Assembly (NCBI RefSeq): GCF_002563965.1
Contig: NZ_PDJF01000001.1
Coordinates: 1,612,001 to 1,676,000, forward strand
Direction of reading: 5' to 3'
Source: Corynebacterium renale
GTDB taxonomy: Bacteria; Actinomycetota; Actinomycetes; Mycobacteriales; Mycobacteriaceae
DNA length: 64,000 nt
Shown: in pieces, positions 54,885 to 64,000 of the stretch
Position numbering within the stretch: the first letter of the stretch is position 1
How the letters are laid out: every line of letters starts with the position of its first letter
The notes under the pieces: generated by a model
What the model saw: only the letters and a program-made list of their open reading frames with translations
What the model was told of the DNA's origin: nothing
The model's database searches: none
Translations under genes and position numbers: made by a program

Positions 54885-56581
54885 GGGTCGTTGCAACACT
54901 TTCCCTAAGGAGTGTGGCAATGACTACCAGTTATGGGCCTTATCATTCGTTATCCGAGTCTGATCGTGTACGACTAATCGCGTTAGTGACACGCGGTCGC
55001 AGCGTGCGTTCCTCCGCCTATGAAATCGGCTGTAACTACGGACATGCGTTAAATTTTTGCCACGCCCACAAACTCATCGAACCACGCAAGAGACAACGAC
55101 CACTTAATCACAACACCCCGGTTATCAAAGAGTTCCTGACACGTGTTCGACATGGACAATCAGTCCACGCCGCGGCAGTTCAATGCGGAATCAATGACAC
55201 TGCTGCGTATGCGATTGCAATGGATGCCGGCTGTCATATCCGCTTAAGCAGGTACCAGCGCAGGGTTCGGCAGACTCAACTTCGTGTGGAATACCTCCGG
55301 CTACGTTTAGCAAGTGTGCCTTCTGGTGATGCTGGGCGTGCACTCGGTATTGAGAGATCGATGAGGCAAGATTTCGAACGCGGTCTGTTTAAAACAAACG
55401 GCTCACGCAAAGAGTTCGTCGGTGTTGGTATCGATGCCATCACGTATAAAAGACTTATGATCACGCTGCGCCAACGCCATGATCTCGTTGACTCTGGACG
55501 ATTGCGTCCACCGGCATTGCCACATGGGGTTGATCCATACAAACCTATTAGCGCTCGCTATATCTGCTTCGAAGAACGAGTACTTATTGCTGATTTGCTG
55601 CGTGAGCATACCTCGGTTCGTGAAATCAGTCGCCGACTTGGGCGAAGTGCTTCATCAATTGCTCGAGAAATTAGACGCAATCGCAGTGCGGAAGGCCCGT
55701 ATCGTGCAGAAACTGCTCAGTTGAAAGCGTGCGCACGTCGGCTGCGTCCTAAACTACCCAAGTTATTAGCAGATAAACGATTATGGGAGTACGTGTGTAA
55801 TGGGTTGCGGGCACAATGGTCGCCTGAACAGATTGCTCATCGACTCCCTGTTGATTTTCCCGATGACAAGGACATGCGTATTAGCCACGAAACTATCTAC
55901 GATGCTTTCTACCTGCAGTCGAAAGGTAAGCTCAGTGAGCTAGGTTTGACACTGCCTCGGGGTAGGAAGAAACGCAAGAAACGACTCCCCCGGGTTGACA
56001 CTCCTACTCAGCAACGATTCGTTGATGACATGATCATGATCGATGAACGACCTGAAGAAGTCGCTGAGCGTATTTTGCCTGGACACTGGGAAGGGGACCT
56101 CATTTTAGGCAAAAATAACAAATCAGCAGTGATCACTTTGGTGGAACGTGTCAGCAGGTTCGTCGTGTTAGGTCACCTGCCTGGGCGCCATAGCAGTGAT
56201 GAGGTACTTGCAGCGTTAAAGAAAACAGTTGGCACGATCGACGAAGCGATGTGGTCATCGATTACCTGGGATCAGGGAAGCGAGATGGCTGGTCATAAGG
56301 CTTTTACGATGGCTACAGATATACCCATTTATTTCTGTCATCCTGGTTCACCATGGGAACGTGGAAGTAACGAGAATACTAACGGGCGACTCCGGCGGAA
56401 TCTTCCGAAAAGTAGTGATTTGTCAGTCTACAGCGCACATGATCTTGAAATGATTGCCAATATCCACAACCACACACCACGTAAAGCATTGCAATGGAAG
56501 ACTCCGGCGGAAGTTATGGCAGAGGCTCTGGCACAAACCGGTAGCATTAGACGGGATTAATCGTCGTTGTTGCAACGACCC
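54885..56581. mobile_element. IS30-family insertion sequence
   Basis: The element is bounded by the inverted repeats GGGTCGTTGCAACA (54885-54898) and TGTTGCAACGACCC (56568-56581), 14 bp and perfect. It is about 1.7 kb and holds one transposase gene with no frameshift. No clear target duplication is seen in the immediate flanks. It lies between a terminator and the end of a lipoprotein gene, so no gene is visibly broken. Confidence 0.93.
54920..56560 (+). CDS. IS30-family transposase with long N-terminal region
   Basis: The 546-residue transposase has catalytic D393 (HWEGDLILGK), D451 (TWDQGSEM) and E485 (GSNENTNGR), with 33 residues between the last two, the IS30 pattern. A helix-turn-helix (FEERVLIADLLREHTSVREISRRLGRSASSIAREIRRNRS-type residues) lies near 222-260. 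Most IS30 transposases are 320-390 residues; the first 200 here form an extra region with another possible HTH (VRSSAYEIGCNYG). The ATG at 54920 has AAGGAG 7 nt upstream. Confidence 0.93.
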   Translation: MTTSYGPYHSLSESDRVRLIALVTRGRSVRSSAYEIGCNYGHALNFCHAHKLIEPRKRQRPLNHNTPVIKEFLTRVRHGQSVHAAAVQCGINDTAAYAIAMDAGCHIRLSRYQRRVRQTQLRVEYLRLRLASVPSGDAGRALGIERSMRQDFERGLFKTNGSRKEFVGVGIDAITYKRLMITLRQRHDLVDSGRLRPPALPHGVDPYKPISARYICFEERVLIADLLREHTSVREISRRLGRSASSIAREIRRNRSAEGPYRAETAQLKACARRLRPKLPKLLADKRLWEYVCNGLRAQWSPEQIAHRLPVDFPDDKDMRISHETIYDAFYLQSKGKLSELGLTLPRGRKKRKKRLPRVDTPTQQRFVDDMIMIDERPEEVAERILPGHWEGDLILGKNNKSAVITLVERVSRFVVLGHLPGRHSSDEVLAALKKTVGTIDEAMWSSITWDQGSEMAGHKAFTMATDIPIYFCHPGSPWERGSNENTNGRLRRNLPKSSDLSVYSAHDLEMIANIHNHTPRKALQWKTPAEVMAEALAQTGSIRRD

Positions 56582-56588
56582 CTAGAAT

Positions 56589-57218
56589 TCAAGAGTACGG
56601 GGTGGGCGCAGAGCCCCACGGTCCGGTGATGAATACAGGCGGAACCTGATGCGAGTCGGTGCACACCGGCAACGGTTCAGGGAGGGGCATGGTGTCTTCG
56701 CGTGGCCACTGCATGTTGATGGAATCGACAGTTTTTGCTTCCGCTGAGCAGGGTTTCCCGCCCCGTAATTCAAAATGCGCGTAGGCGCTCTCGCCGGCAG
56801 CAAGAGGGATCGTCTCGGGAATGAGGCCGTTGATATGAGCCATGCGGCCGACCTGAGTGCCACCGCTTAGAGCACGCAGCTTGGGGAAATCTTTGACCCC
56901 GCACCAAGTGGCGTCGCTCGTGTTGGACACCGTTATTGTGTAGAACCCGCCGTCGTCGTGGGTATCAAATGCTGACAAGGAACTCGAAAGTATTTCGGCG
57001 GGGCAGGAGGGCACGCCGTCGTCTTCGGGGCGTGCCGGCCACGCGTAATCCGCAGTTGGGGTAGCGGCGGGGAAAGGTCCTGGGGTGGCTGTGTGCGTCG
57101 TGGTAGCGGCCGTTGTGACAGTCGTTGTTGACCCGATGGGGGCGTTCTCAGGCCCGGTGGCGGCTCCGCAAGCGGTGAGCAGCGGGATGCAGAGCAGTGC
57201 CGGAAATATTTGGCGCAT
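56589..57218 (-). CDS. Lipoprotein with DUF4232-type domain
   Basis: The 209-residue precursor has a signal with lipobox LTAC near residue 16, a Thr/Ala/Pro linker (about 20-50), and a C-terminal beta domain with conserved cysteines (CPAEIL, TWCGVKDFP, KPCSAEA, PVCTD) and IPLAAGESAYAHFELRGG, as in DUF4232 proteins. It is secreted and anchored to the membrane. TACGAT (57230-57225) is 6 nt before the ATG. It is divergent from tex with a 36-bp gap. Its 3' end is 8 bp from the IS30 repeat. Confidence 0.85.
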   Translation of the reverse strand: MRQIFPALLCIPLLTACGAATGPENAPIGSTTTVTTAATTTHTATPGPFPAATPTADYAWPARPEDDGVPSCPAEILSSSLSAFDTHDDGGFYTITVSNTSDATWCGVKDFPKLRALSGGTQVGRMAHINGLIPETIPLAAGESAYAHFELRGGKPCSAEAKTVDSINMQWPREDTMPLPEPLPVCTDSHQVPPVFITGPWGSAPTPYS

Positions 57219-57254
57219 GAGCCCATCGTAGGCGCGTGGCGTAGAATTGCCCGA

Positions 57255-59549
57255 ATGGTATCGATCGCAGCTGTTATTGCACATGAACTGGGCGTGGATG
57301 AAAACCACGTGGCCGCCGCATTACAACTCCTTGCAGAAGGCAATACGGTTCCATTTATTGCCCGCTACCGCAAAGAGGCGACAGGTGGCCTCGACGATGC
57401 GGCACTTCGACACATCGAAGAACGCTCCACCTACCTCCGCGAGCTTGAAGACCGCAAGCAGACGATCTTGGCCGCGATCGAGGAACAGGGCAAACTCACC
57501 GATGACCTCAAAGCACTTATTGAGGCAACAACCACGAAAGCTCGTCTCGAAGACCTCTACTTGCCATTTAAAAAGCGCCGCAAGACCAAAGCGGACATCG
57601 CCCGCGACGCCGGTCTTGAACCGCTTCTCGACGCCATCCTGGACGCCCCCGAACGTAACCCCGAAGAATTAGCGGGGAACTACATCACCGAAGGCTTCGC
57701 GGACACTGACGCAGTACTCGCGGGCGCACGAGCCTTGTTCGTCGACCGTGTGGCCACCGACGCGGATTTGGTCGGAGAATTACGCGAAACCATGTACACG
57801 CAAGGTCAAGTGCATGCGGGCGTGGTGGAAGGCCAAGAACAGGCAGGCGCCAAGTTTAAGGACTACTTCGACTTTTCTGAACCGTTTACAAACCTGCCTG
57901 CCCACCGCATCCTCGCGCTCTTGCGTGGCGAAGCCGAGGGCGTACTTCAACTGCAGCTCGACCCCGGCGATGAAGCCCTGTACGAGGGGATGATTGCGCG
58001 CCGGATGGACGTCGATACGCATGCGAACCCGTGGCTGGCTAAATCTGTGCACTGGGCATGGAAGACAAAGCTGGCTGTTTCCTCGGGTGTCGATGTACGC
58101 ATGCGGCTCAAGGAACGCGCGGAAGAGGATTCCCTCAAAGTCTTCGCGACCAACCTAAAAGACGTGCTACTAGCCGCGCCCGCCGGCCAAAAATCAGTTT
58201 TGGGGCTGGACCCGGGATACCGCAATGGGGTCAAGTGTGCGGTCGTCGATAGCACCGGCAAGGTGGAGGCAACCTCCATCGTGTACCCACACCAACCACA
58301 AAACCGGTGGAACGAAGCGGTGCGCGAACTCGCTGGATTGGCTGCGACCTACCACGCGGAACTAATCGCCGTAGGCAACGGGACTGCCTCGCGCGAGTCG
58401 GAGAAACTAGGGAGGGAAGTCGCAGACCTCATCGCCCAGGCCGGTGGCGCCAAGCCCACAACGGTTGTGGTCTCCGAGTCCGGCGCTTCCGTGTACTCTG
58501 CCTCCGAACTCGCTTCAAAGGAATTCCCGGACATGGACGTTTCTCTGCGTGGAGCGGTATCCATCGCCCGCCGGCTCCAAGATCCCTTGGCAGAATTAGT
58601 CAAGATCGACCCCAAGTCCATCGGGGTGGGCCAGTACCAACACGATGTCAACCAACAAGCACTCGCACGCACCCTCGACGGTGTGGTTGAAGACGCCGTC
58701 AACGCGGTGGGCGTGGACCTCAACACGGCATCAGTCCCGCTCCTCGAACGAGTCGCAGGCGTCACCCCAACTATTGCGTCAAACATCGTGGCTTACCGCG
58801 ACGAAAACGGCACCTTTGAAAGCCGCAGCCAACTGAAGAAAGTCCCACGTCTCGGGCCGAAAGCTTTTGAGCAATGCGCCGGATTCTTGCGCATCAACGG
58901 TGGCAAAGACCCGCTCGACGCGTCCGCCGTACACCCGGAATCCTATGACGTCGTGCGTTCCATGAGCACCGCAACCAACCTCAGCGTCGCAGAACTGATT
59001 GGCAACACTCGGGTGCTCTCGCAGCTTGACGCACGCGACTTTGCCAACGAGACAGTTGGCGTTCCCACCGTCGTGGACATCCTCGCCGAACTGGACAAAC
59101 CCGGCCGAGACCCCCGACCAGAGTTCGTCACCGCAACCTTCCACGAAGGTATTGAAAAAATCTCAGACCTGCGCCCCGGCATGGTGCTCGAAGGCACAAT
59201 CACCAACGTCGCCGCCTTCGGCGCATTCGTCGACGTCGGAGTCCACCAGGACGGACTCATCCACGTCTCTGCCATGGCTAACCACTTTGTCTCCGATCCC
59301 CACGACGTTGTTAAATCCGGCCAAGTGGTCAAAGTGAAAGTCACCGACGTAGACGTAGACAGGCAACGTTTCGGTCTGACCCTCAGGCTTGACGACGACC
59401 CCGCCCCCACCACGCAGCGAGGCGCAGGTAAACAATCCCGTAAACAGGGAAAACCCGGGGTAAAACGGCAGCAGCGCGGAAATAAAAACAACAACTCAGG
59501 GGCAGGGTCCATGGCGGATGCATTGCGGCGCGCCGGGTTCGGAAAATAG
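57255..59549 (+). CDS. tex: Tex-family RNA-binding protein
   Basis: The 764-residue protein has the Tex N-terminal helical part (IARYRKEATGGLDD), a YqgF/RNase H-like domain (LGLDPGYRNGVKCAVVD), helix-hairpin-helix motifs (VAGVTPTIASNIVAYR) and a C-terminal S1 domain (GMVLEGTITNVAAFGAFVDVG) with a basic Gln-rich tail. Tex proteins bind nucleic acids and influence transcription. The ATG at 57255 has TAGAAT (57242-57247) 7 nt upstream. Confidence 0.94.
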   Translation: MVSIAAVIAHELGVDENHVAAALQLLAEGNTVPFIARYRKEATGGLDDAALRHIEERSTYLRELEDRKQTILAAIEEQGKLTDDLKALIEATTTKARLEDLYLPFKKRRKTKADIARDAGLEPLLDAILDAPERNPEELAGNYITEGFADTDAVLAGARALFVDRVATDADLVGELRETMYTQGQVHAGVVEGQEQAGAKFKDYFDFSEPFTNLPAHRILALLRGEAEGVLQLQLDPGDEALYEGMIARRMDVDTHANPWLAKSVHWAWKTKLAVSSGVDVRMRLKERAEEDSLKVFATNLKDVLLAAPAGQKSVLGLDPGYRNGVKCAVVDSTGKVEATSIVYPHQPQNRWNEAVRELAGLAATYHAELIAVGNGTASRESEKLGREVADLIAQAGGAKPTTVVVSESGASVYSASELASKEFPDMDVSLRGAVSIARRLQDPLAELVKIDPKSIGVGQYQHDVNQQALARTLDGVVEDAVNAVGVDLNTASVPLLERVAGVTPTIASNIVAYRDENGTFESRSQLKKVPRLGPKAFEQCAGFLRINGGKDPLDASAVHPESYDVVRSMSTATNLSVAELIGNTRVLSQLDARDFANETVGVPTVVDILAELDKPGRDPRPEFVTATFHEGIEKISDLRPGMVLEGTITNVAAFGAFVDVGVHQDGLIHVSAMANHFVSDPHDVVKSGQVVKVKVTDVDVDRQRFGLTLRLDDDPAPTTQRGAGKQSRKQGKPGVKRQQRGNKNNNSGAGSMADALRRAGFGK

Positions 59550-59705
59550 TTGCCCTCCGTGCTGGTGGTGTGGCATACTGTTCCAGTTGTCTACCCCAGC
59601 AGTGGGGTGGGAACGCATACGTGATCACGGATACGAACCGGTCGAGCACCCTGTACAGGGGAGAGCCGCCAGGGTCCTCTATCCCGAAATATAAAGGATT
59701 TTTCC
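59550..59705 (+). promoter_or_regulatory. rplS promoter and leader
   Basis: TTGCCC (59550-59555) and CATACT (59574-59579) with an 18-bp spacer form a good promoter. The leader of about 120 nt contains a perfect hairpin ACCCCA/TGGGGT near 59593-59608 and further GC-rich stems. It could mediate L19 control. Confidence 0.6.
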
Positions 59706-60047
59706 ATGCATATTCTCGACAAAGTCGATGCAGCACAGCTGCGCGATGATATCCCTGCATTCCGCCCAGGCGACACCGTCGGCGTGAACGTCAAGGTCAT
59801 CGAGGGTTCCAACGAGCGTACCCAGCTCTTCGAAGGTGTTGTCATCCGCCGCCAGGGTTCTGGCATCCGCGAGACCTTCACCGTCCGCAAGGTTTCCTTC
59901 GGCATCGGTGTTGAGCGTACCTTCCCGGTACACTCCCCGAACCTGGAGTCCATCACCGTCAAGCGCCACGGCAAGGTCCGTCGTGCGAAGCTGTACTACC
60001 TGCGCAACCTGCGCGGTAAGGCAGCACGCATCAAGGAACGCCGCTAA
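59706..60047 (+). CDS. rplS: Ribosomal protein L19
   Basis: The 113-residue protein has [45 protein letters not shown] and a basic C-terminus, typical of bL19 at the 30S-50S interface. It has its own promoter and a strong stem-loop after it. Confidence 0.97.
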   Translation: MHILDKVDAAQLRDDIPAFRPGDTVGVNVKVIEGSNERTQLFEGVVIRRQGSGIRETFTVRKVSFGIGVERTFPVHSPNLESITVKRHGKVRRAKLYYLRNLRGKAARIKERR

Positions 60048-60077
60048 TTATTTGGCAGCCTAACGCGCGCAACTTTT

Positions 60078-60116
60078 AAGGAGGGGCACTCACCGCGATG
60101 GTGAGTGCCCCTCCTT
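60078..60116. terminator. Bidirectional hairpin between rplS and the ABC exporter
   Basis: AAGGAGGGGCACTCACC and GGTGAGTGCCCCTCCTT form a 17-bp perfect stem with a 5-nt loop. It lies 31 bp after rplS and 19 bp before the convergent gene end. T runs are weak. Confidence 0.85.
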
Positions 60117-60134
60117 ATGCGTCTGGTTAGCTGC

Positions 60135-61979
60135 TTATGTGAGAAGCTGACGCGTTGCTAGTTCACGGTAAATGTCATTGTTGTCCATCAACTCTGCGTG
60201 CGTCCCTATACCTTGAACGCGACCGTCTTCTAGGACGATAATTTGATCCGCGTCAGTCACGGTAGACAAACGGTGGGCCACAATAATCGTGGTACGTCCC
60301 TGTGCAGTCGCCTCAACTGCGTCCAAGATGAGCTGCTCGTTGCGGGAATCAACAGCGGACGTTGGCTCGTCGAGAAGCATGAGTGGCGCGTTCATCAACA
60401 GCATGCGTGCGAGTGCAAGACGCTGCCGCTGCCCACCGGAAAGGGTCATACCGCGTTCGCCGAGAACCGTGTCAAGGCCTTCCTCGCGGCGGAAACGTTC
60501 GGCCATGTTGACCTGCTCCAATGCCTCCCACAGTTCTTCGTCCGTGACGGTCTGGCCCGCCAACTGGAGATTTTCACGCACAGAACCCGCAAGAATGGCG
60601 GGTTCCTGTTCGACGTAACCAATGTTGTCGCGCAGGCTGTGGCGCGAAATTTCCGAAACGTCGTTGCCAAATACTGAGATGGTGCCAGAATCGACGTCGT
60701 AGAAGCGCTCCAAAAGAGCAAGAGTGGTGGATTTACCTGAGCCAGAAGAACCCACAATGGCGGTTTTTGTCCCGTGCGGCAGTGTGAAGGAGACGTTGTG
60801 GAGCACCGGTTGGTTCTCCACAACAGGGGCATCCGGGTCGTTGGGATCTGCGCTCGCAGGGTACGTGAAGTCTACGTTGGCAAACTCGACTGCCGGGGCA
60901 CCCGGGCGAGGGGCAAGCGGTGCGCCGGAGACGTCTTCGGGGTCTTCGTCGAGAATCTGGTTAATGCGTTCGAGCGCACCCATTGCCTGGCGCACCGTGG
61001 TGACGGCGGAGAAAATCATGCCAATCGGTGAAGCAACCATGAACAGGTACAACACGAAAGACACCAAGTCACCGATTCCAATAGACCCGGCGGCAACACG
61101 CATACCGCCAATGCCGAGGACTGCCAAAAATGCGCCCTGCAACGCGATGCCGGTCGCCGGCGAAAGGAGCGCGAGTACACGAGCAATACTGCGGCCGTGG
61201 ACGAATGCTTCATCGGCGTTTTCATCCAGGAGCTGCTTCGTCGTCTCTTCGGCGTCCTTTCCCCCAGAACGAACCGTGCGGATAGCAACCAGCGCGCGTT
61301 CCATTCCCGCACCTAGATCACCCACAGATTTTTGCGCAGCCTTCGTGTGCTTCTGTACCAGGCGCGAAGCAAAAATAACGACGACCAACGCCACGAGTAC
61401 TACCGCGAGGACGAGAAGTAGCATGTAGACGTCGATAAGCGCCATAAGAATAATCGCGCCAATCATAGTGACAGTGCCGCCAATCGCATCCACGAGTCCG
61501 CCTGTGAATGCTGCGCGCACGAGAGTCGTATCAGAACCCAGGCGAGTCACAAGATCGCCCGTGTGGTGCTTATCAAAAACACGAATGGGCAGGTGAATCA
61601 GCCGGGAAATCAAATTCCTGCGTGTTTGCAAGACAGCTGCCTCGGCGGTACGCGCCAGCACATAGTTCTCTAACGCAGATGAAACGGCAGAAAACAGCAA
61701 CAAGCCAACGAGCAAGGTAGCAATCTGGCCGACAGACAGGCCAAAAACAGGAGTAACCGTCTGCGCACTAATGCCTGCGTTCGGCTCACGGTTTTCGAAG
61801 GCTGTGATCAGCATGTTGATGACCGCTGGCTGCGCAAGGGACAGCCCGGCAGACACCAGGTTTAACGCGATGGCAAAGGCGAGCGCCCCTTTGTGGTGGG
61901 TCAACATGGACATCAGCGAGCGGAACGTGCCACGCTTAGGTTTTCTACCTTCCGCTTGCGTGGCGTGAGTTTCAGCCAT
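60135..61979 (-). CDS. ABC exporter, fused membrane and ATPase domains
   Basis: The 614-residue half-transporter has a six-helix ABC membrane domain (about 30-330) and an ATPase domain with Walker A GSSGSGKST, signature LSGGQRQRLALAR and Walker B LMLLDEPTSAVD. It would dimerise to export a drug, lipid or peptide. The ATG at 61979 has AAAGG 8 nt upstream, preferred over an open upstream extension. It is divergent from lepB. Confidence 0.92.
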   Translation of the reverse strand: MAETHATQAEGRKPKRGTFRSLMSMLTHHKGALAFAIALNLVSAGLSLAQPAVINMLITAFENREPNAGISAQTVTPVFGLSVGQIATLLVGLLLFSAVSSALENYVLARTAEAAVLQTRRNLISRLIHLPIRVFDKHHTGDLVTRLGSDTTLVRAAFTGGLVDAIGGTVTMIGAIILMALIDVYMLLLVLAVVLVALVVVIFASRLVQKHTKAAQKSVGDLGAGMERALVAIRTVRSGGKDAEETTKQLLDENADEAFVHGRSIARVLALLSPATGIALQGAFLAVLGIGGMRVAAGSIGIGDLVSFVLYLFMVASPIGMIFSAVTTVRQAMGALERINQILDEDPEDVSGAPLAPRPGAPAVEFANVDFTYPASADPNDPDAPVVENQPVLHNVSFTLPHGTKTAIVGSSGSGKSTTLALLERFYDVDSGTISVFGNDVSEISRHSLRDNIGYVEQEPAILAGSVRENLQLAGQTVTDEELWEALEQVNMAERFRREEGLDTVLGERGMTLSGGQRQRLALARMLLMNAPLMLLDEPTSAVDSRNEQLILDAVEATAQGRTTIIVAHRLSTVTDADQIIVLEDGRVQGIGTHAELMDNNDIYRELATRQLLT

Positions 61980-62095
61980 AGTGCTACCTTTCCGGGCGGT
62001 GAATGCGTAATACGGACACTCTACTGAAGTATCGCACCATGCCAGAACACTGTTTCCTCCAGAGTCCCGACCGCTTAGTGATAAAGTGGCACTCC

Positions 62096-62851
62096 GTGAA
62101 CACAACTGCAGGCGATTCCACCCAGAGAACCGACGACGAAGCCAAAAAACAAACGCCGTGGTACATCGAAATCCCCGTACTTATCGTTGTAACTTTCTTG
62201 GCCGTTGCGCTGATTCACGCTTTCATCGGCCGCGTCTACGTTATCCCCAGCGCCTCTATGGAACCTACGCTGCATGGATGCCAAGGCTGCGACGGTGACC
62301 GTATTGCAGCACAGAAAGTTTCTTACTACTTCACTGAACCGGAACCTGGCGACGTCATTGTCTTCGAAGGCACGGACTCGTGGAACCAGGGTTTTACCAC
62401 TAACCGCAGTGAGAACCCCGCTATTCGGGGTCTGCAGAACTTGGGCTCCTACATCGGGATCGTCGCACCAGATGAGAACATTCTGGTTAAGCGTGTGATT
62501 GCGACCGGAGGACAGACTGTATCCTGCCAGGCAGGCGACCCTTCCGTCATGGTTGATGGCCAGCCGACCGACCAATCCTTTACCCTGCAGCCCACCCAAT
62601 TCCCGGTCGATCCTTCGACAGGATCTGAAGCGTGTGGCGGACCCTACTTTGGCCCCATCACCGTGCCCGATGATCACCTGTTCATGATGGGGGATAACCG
62701 CACGAATTCTCTGGACTCGCGCTATCACGTTGGGGACCAACACCAGGGCACAATCCCGCTCGACAACGTGCGTGGCAAGGTAGAATTCCGCTTCTGGCCG
62801 CTGGACCGCATCGGAGTAGTCTCTGATCCTGATATCCAGGATGCAGCCTAA
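62096..62851 (+). CDS. lepB: Signal peptidase I
   Basis: LepB cuts signal peptides of secreted proteins. The 251-residue protein has a single membrane helix (about 25-45), the nucleophile serine in PSASMEPTL, the lysine in ILVKRVIATGG, and GDNRTNSLDSR. The GTG at 62096 has TAAAGT (62082-62087) 8 nt upstream, suggesting a leaderless mRNA and ruling out the longer open frame. Confidence 0.94.
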   Translation: MNTTAGDSTQRTDDEAKKQTPWYIEIPVLIVVTFLAVALIHAFIGRVYVIPSASMEPTLHGCQGCDGDRIAAQKVSYYFTEPEPGDVIVFEGTDSWNQGFTTNRSENPAIRGLQNLGSYIGIVAPDENILVKRVIATGGQTVSCQAGDPSVMVDGQPTDQSFTLQPTQFPVDPSTGSEACGGPYFGPITVPDDHLFMMGDNRTNSLDSRYHVGDQHQGTIPLDNVRGKVEFRFWPLDRIGVVSDPDIQDAA

Positions 62852-62908
62852 AGACCTCTCGGGACAATGCGGGAAACGCTAGAGCATTTGTGATATTTCA
62901 GGGGTCTA

Positions 62909-63634
62909 ATGCGCACGCTTAAATATTTGCGGACATACGAGGTTGCGCTCAGTAAAGCGGGGCTTGGGCCAGTGTGTGGCGTCGACGAGGCAGGTCGTGG
63001 CGCCTGTGCAGGCCCGGTCACAATCGGCGCGGCGATTCTCCCGGACAAGCCCGATGCCCGCCTAGCAAAGCTGACGGACTCCAAAAAATTAACCCCTGTG
63101 CGTCGTGCCGAATTAGAACCAGTAATTAAGCAGGTGGCACTAGCGTGGTCGGTGGTGGATTTCAGCGCAGCACAAGTCGATGCGTGGGGAATCCACACGG
63201 TCAACGTTGCAGGCATGCGCGCAGCAATTGCAGCCCTGGGGGTACGGCCTGGCTATGTGCTCACCGACGCATGGCATATCCCGGGGCTGCCCCAACCGCA
63301 CTTGCCGGTCGTGGGTGGAGACGCCCACGCGCGGTGCATCGCGGCGGCCAGTGTCTTAGCAAAGGTGCATCGCGATAACCTCATGGACGAAATCCACACA
63401 CAGTATCCGCAGTACCACTTTGACAAGCACAAGGGCTATGGGACGAAGGCACATACCCAAGCTCTGCAGGAGTATGGAGCAAGCCCGGAACACAGGCGTA
63501 GTTACTCCAACGTCGCAGCCGTAGCCGCACCACCCCAGCAACTGGTCGAATACCAGCAGGCTGTTGCACGGCAGTGGCGCGCCCTCCCCGGTTGGGGGCC
63601 ACAACCGACTAACATACACAGCCATGAGCGCTGA
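62909..63634 (+). CDS. rnhB: Ribonuclease HII
   Basis: RNase HII removes ribonucleotides from DNA. The 241-residue protein has GVDEAGRGACAGPV with the catalytic Asp/Glu, TDSKKLTP, and GDAHARCIAAASVLAKVHRD. GGGG at about 62900 is close to the ATG. Its end overlaps the next gene by 11 bp. Confidence 0.95.
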   Translation: MRTLKYLRTYEVALSKAGLGPVCGVDEAGRGACAGPVTIGAAILPDKPDARLAKLTDSKKLTPVRRAELEPVIKQVALAWSVVDFSAAQVDAWGIHTVNVAGMRAAIAALGVRPGYVLTDAWHIPGLPQPHLPVVGGDAHARCIAAASVLAKVHRDNLMDEIHTQYPQYHFDKHKGYGTKAHTQALQEYGASPEHRRSYSNVAAVAAPPQQLVEYQQAVARQWRALPGWGPQPTNIHSHER

Positions 63635-63932
63635 GGATCTGGACAATTATGAGGCCGACGTCGAACTGTCCCTGTACCGCGAATATCGTGACGTGGTCAG
63701 CCAGTTCTCCTACGTCGTGGAGACGGAACGTCGTTTCTACCTAGCTAACGCCGTTGAACTCATCCCGCATACCAGCGGTAATGACGTCTACTACGAAGTT
63801 CGCATGTCAGACGCGTGGGTGTGGGACATGTACCGTCCAGCGCGTTTCGTCCGCTACGTCCGTGTGATTACGTATAAGGACGTCAACATCGAGGAGATGG
63901 ACAAGCCAGACCTCATGATGCCGGAGAACTAG
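63624..63932 (+). CDS. DUF2469 protein
   Basis: The 102-residue protein begins MSAEDLDNYEADVELSLYREYRDV and has ERRFYLANAVEL and DAWVWDMYRPARFV, all conserved in a short actinobacterial family found next to rnhB. Its function is not known. TAACAT (63610-63615) is 8 nt before the ATG. Confidence 0.92.
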   Translation: MSAEDLDNYEADVELSLYREYRDVVSQFSYVVETERRFYLANAVELIPHTSGNDVYYEVRMSDAWVWDMYRPARFVRYVRVITYKDVNIEEMDKPDLMMPEN

Positions 63933-63954
63933 TTTCACGCTTCTCGACGACCTC

Positions 63955-64000
63955 CCGGGTGCAAGCCGCCAACGCGCGCAGAGCACCCGGTTTTTGTTTT
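63955..64000 (+). terminator. Terminator at the right end
   Basis: CCGGGTGC pairs with GCACCCGG (about 63957 and 63987), followed by TTTTTGTTTT. It ends the rnhB/DUF2469 transcript. Confidence 0.85.

Overview
The window reads as a high-GC actinobacterial chromosome, most likely a Corynebacterium. Three gene orders point there: hisD-hisC-hisB-orf1-orf2-hisH-hisA-impA-hisF-hisI, lgt-pyk, and sepIVA-DUF177-rnc-mutM-acyP-smc-ftsY-glnK-ffh-rpsP-rimM-trmD-rplS-lepB-rnhB-DUF2469. Many genes also carry a TANNNT box 6-8 nt before the start codon, which suggests leaderless transcripts. This identification is an inference from gene content, not a database match.

Region 1 (1-9.8 kb) is a [NiFe]-hydrogenase locus: hypF (cut by the left edge), a first hypA, hypB, Tat-exported small subunit, large subunit, membrane cytochrome b, maturation protease, a second hypA on the opposite strand, a divergent orphan large-subunit-like gene, and hypC. 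Two genes stand out. The cytochrome b carries an N-terminal domain that looks like the nucleotide-binding domain of a P-type ATPase. The orphan large-subunit homologue keeps all four Ni-binding cysteines but has no small subunit beside it. hypD and hypE are not in the window.

Region 2 (9.8-16.8 kb) holds accessory genes: a YigZ protein, an Hsp15-like RNA-binding protein, a 45-codon gene missed by length cut-offs but followed by a good terminator, a small alarmone synthetase-like protein, an unknown protein whose ribosome-binding site lies inside a hairpin, a DnaQ-like exonuclease with a BRCT domain, a TetR regulator and a lipoprotein.

Region 3 (16.8-33.7 kb) is the full corynebacterial his operon with a terminator-like hairpin in its leader. 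It is followed by what looks like the remnant of an ancestral trp operon (Trp-associated membrane protein plus a TrpC-like protein without catalytic residues), then lgt, pyk, an M20 amidohydrolase, glycerate kinase and gdhA.

Region 4 (33.8-54.8 kb) is the cell-division, SRP and ribosome block. It includes a 1170-residue protein of unknown function between smc and ftsY, and a glnK without the amtB and glnD often found with it. A Dcu-type C4-dicarboxylate transporter at 52.8 kb fits with the hydrogenase in a possible H2-to-fumarate anaerobic respiration, although no fumarate reductase is present here.

Region 5 (54.9-64 kb) has a complete IS30-family element with 14-bp inverted repeats, a DUF4232-type lipoprotein divergent from tex, rplS, an ABC exporter, lepB, rnhB and a DUF2469 gene. 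I saw no tRNA, rRNA, SRP RNA or CRISPR array.
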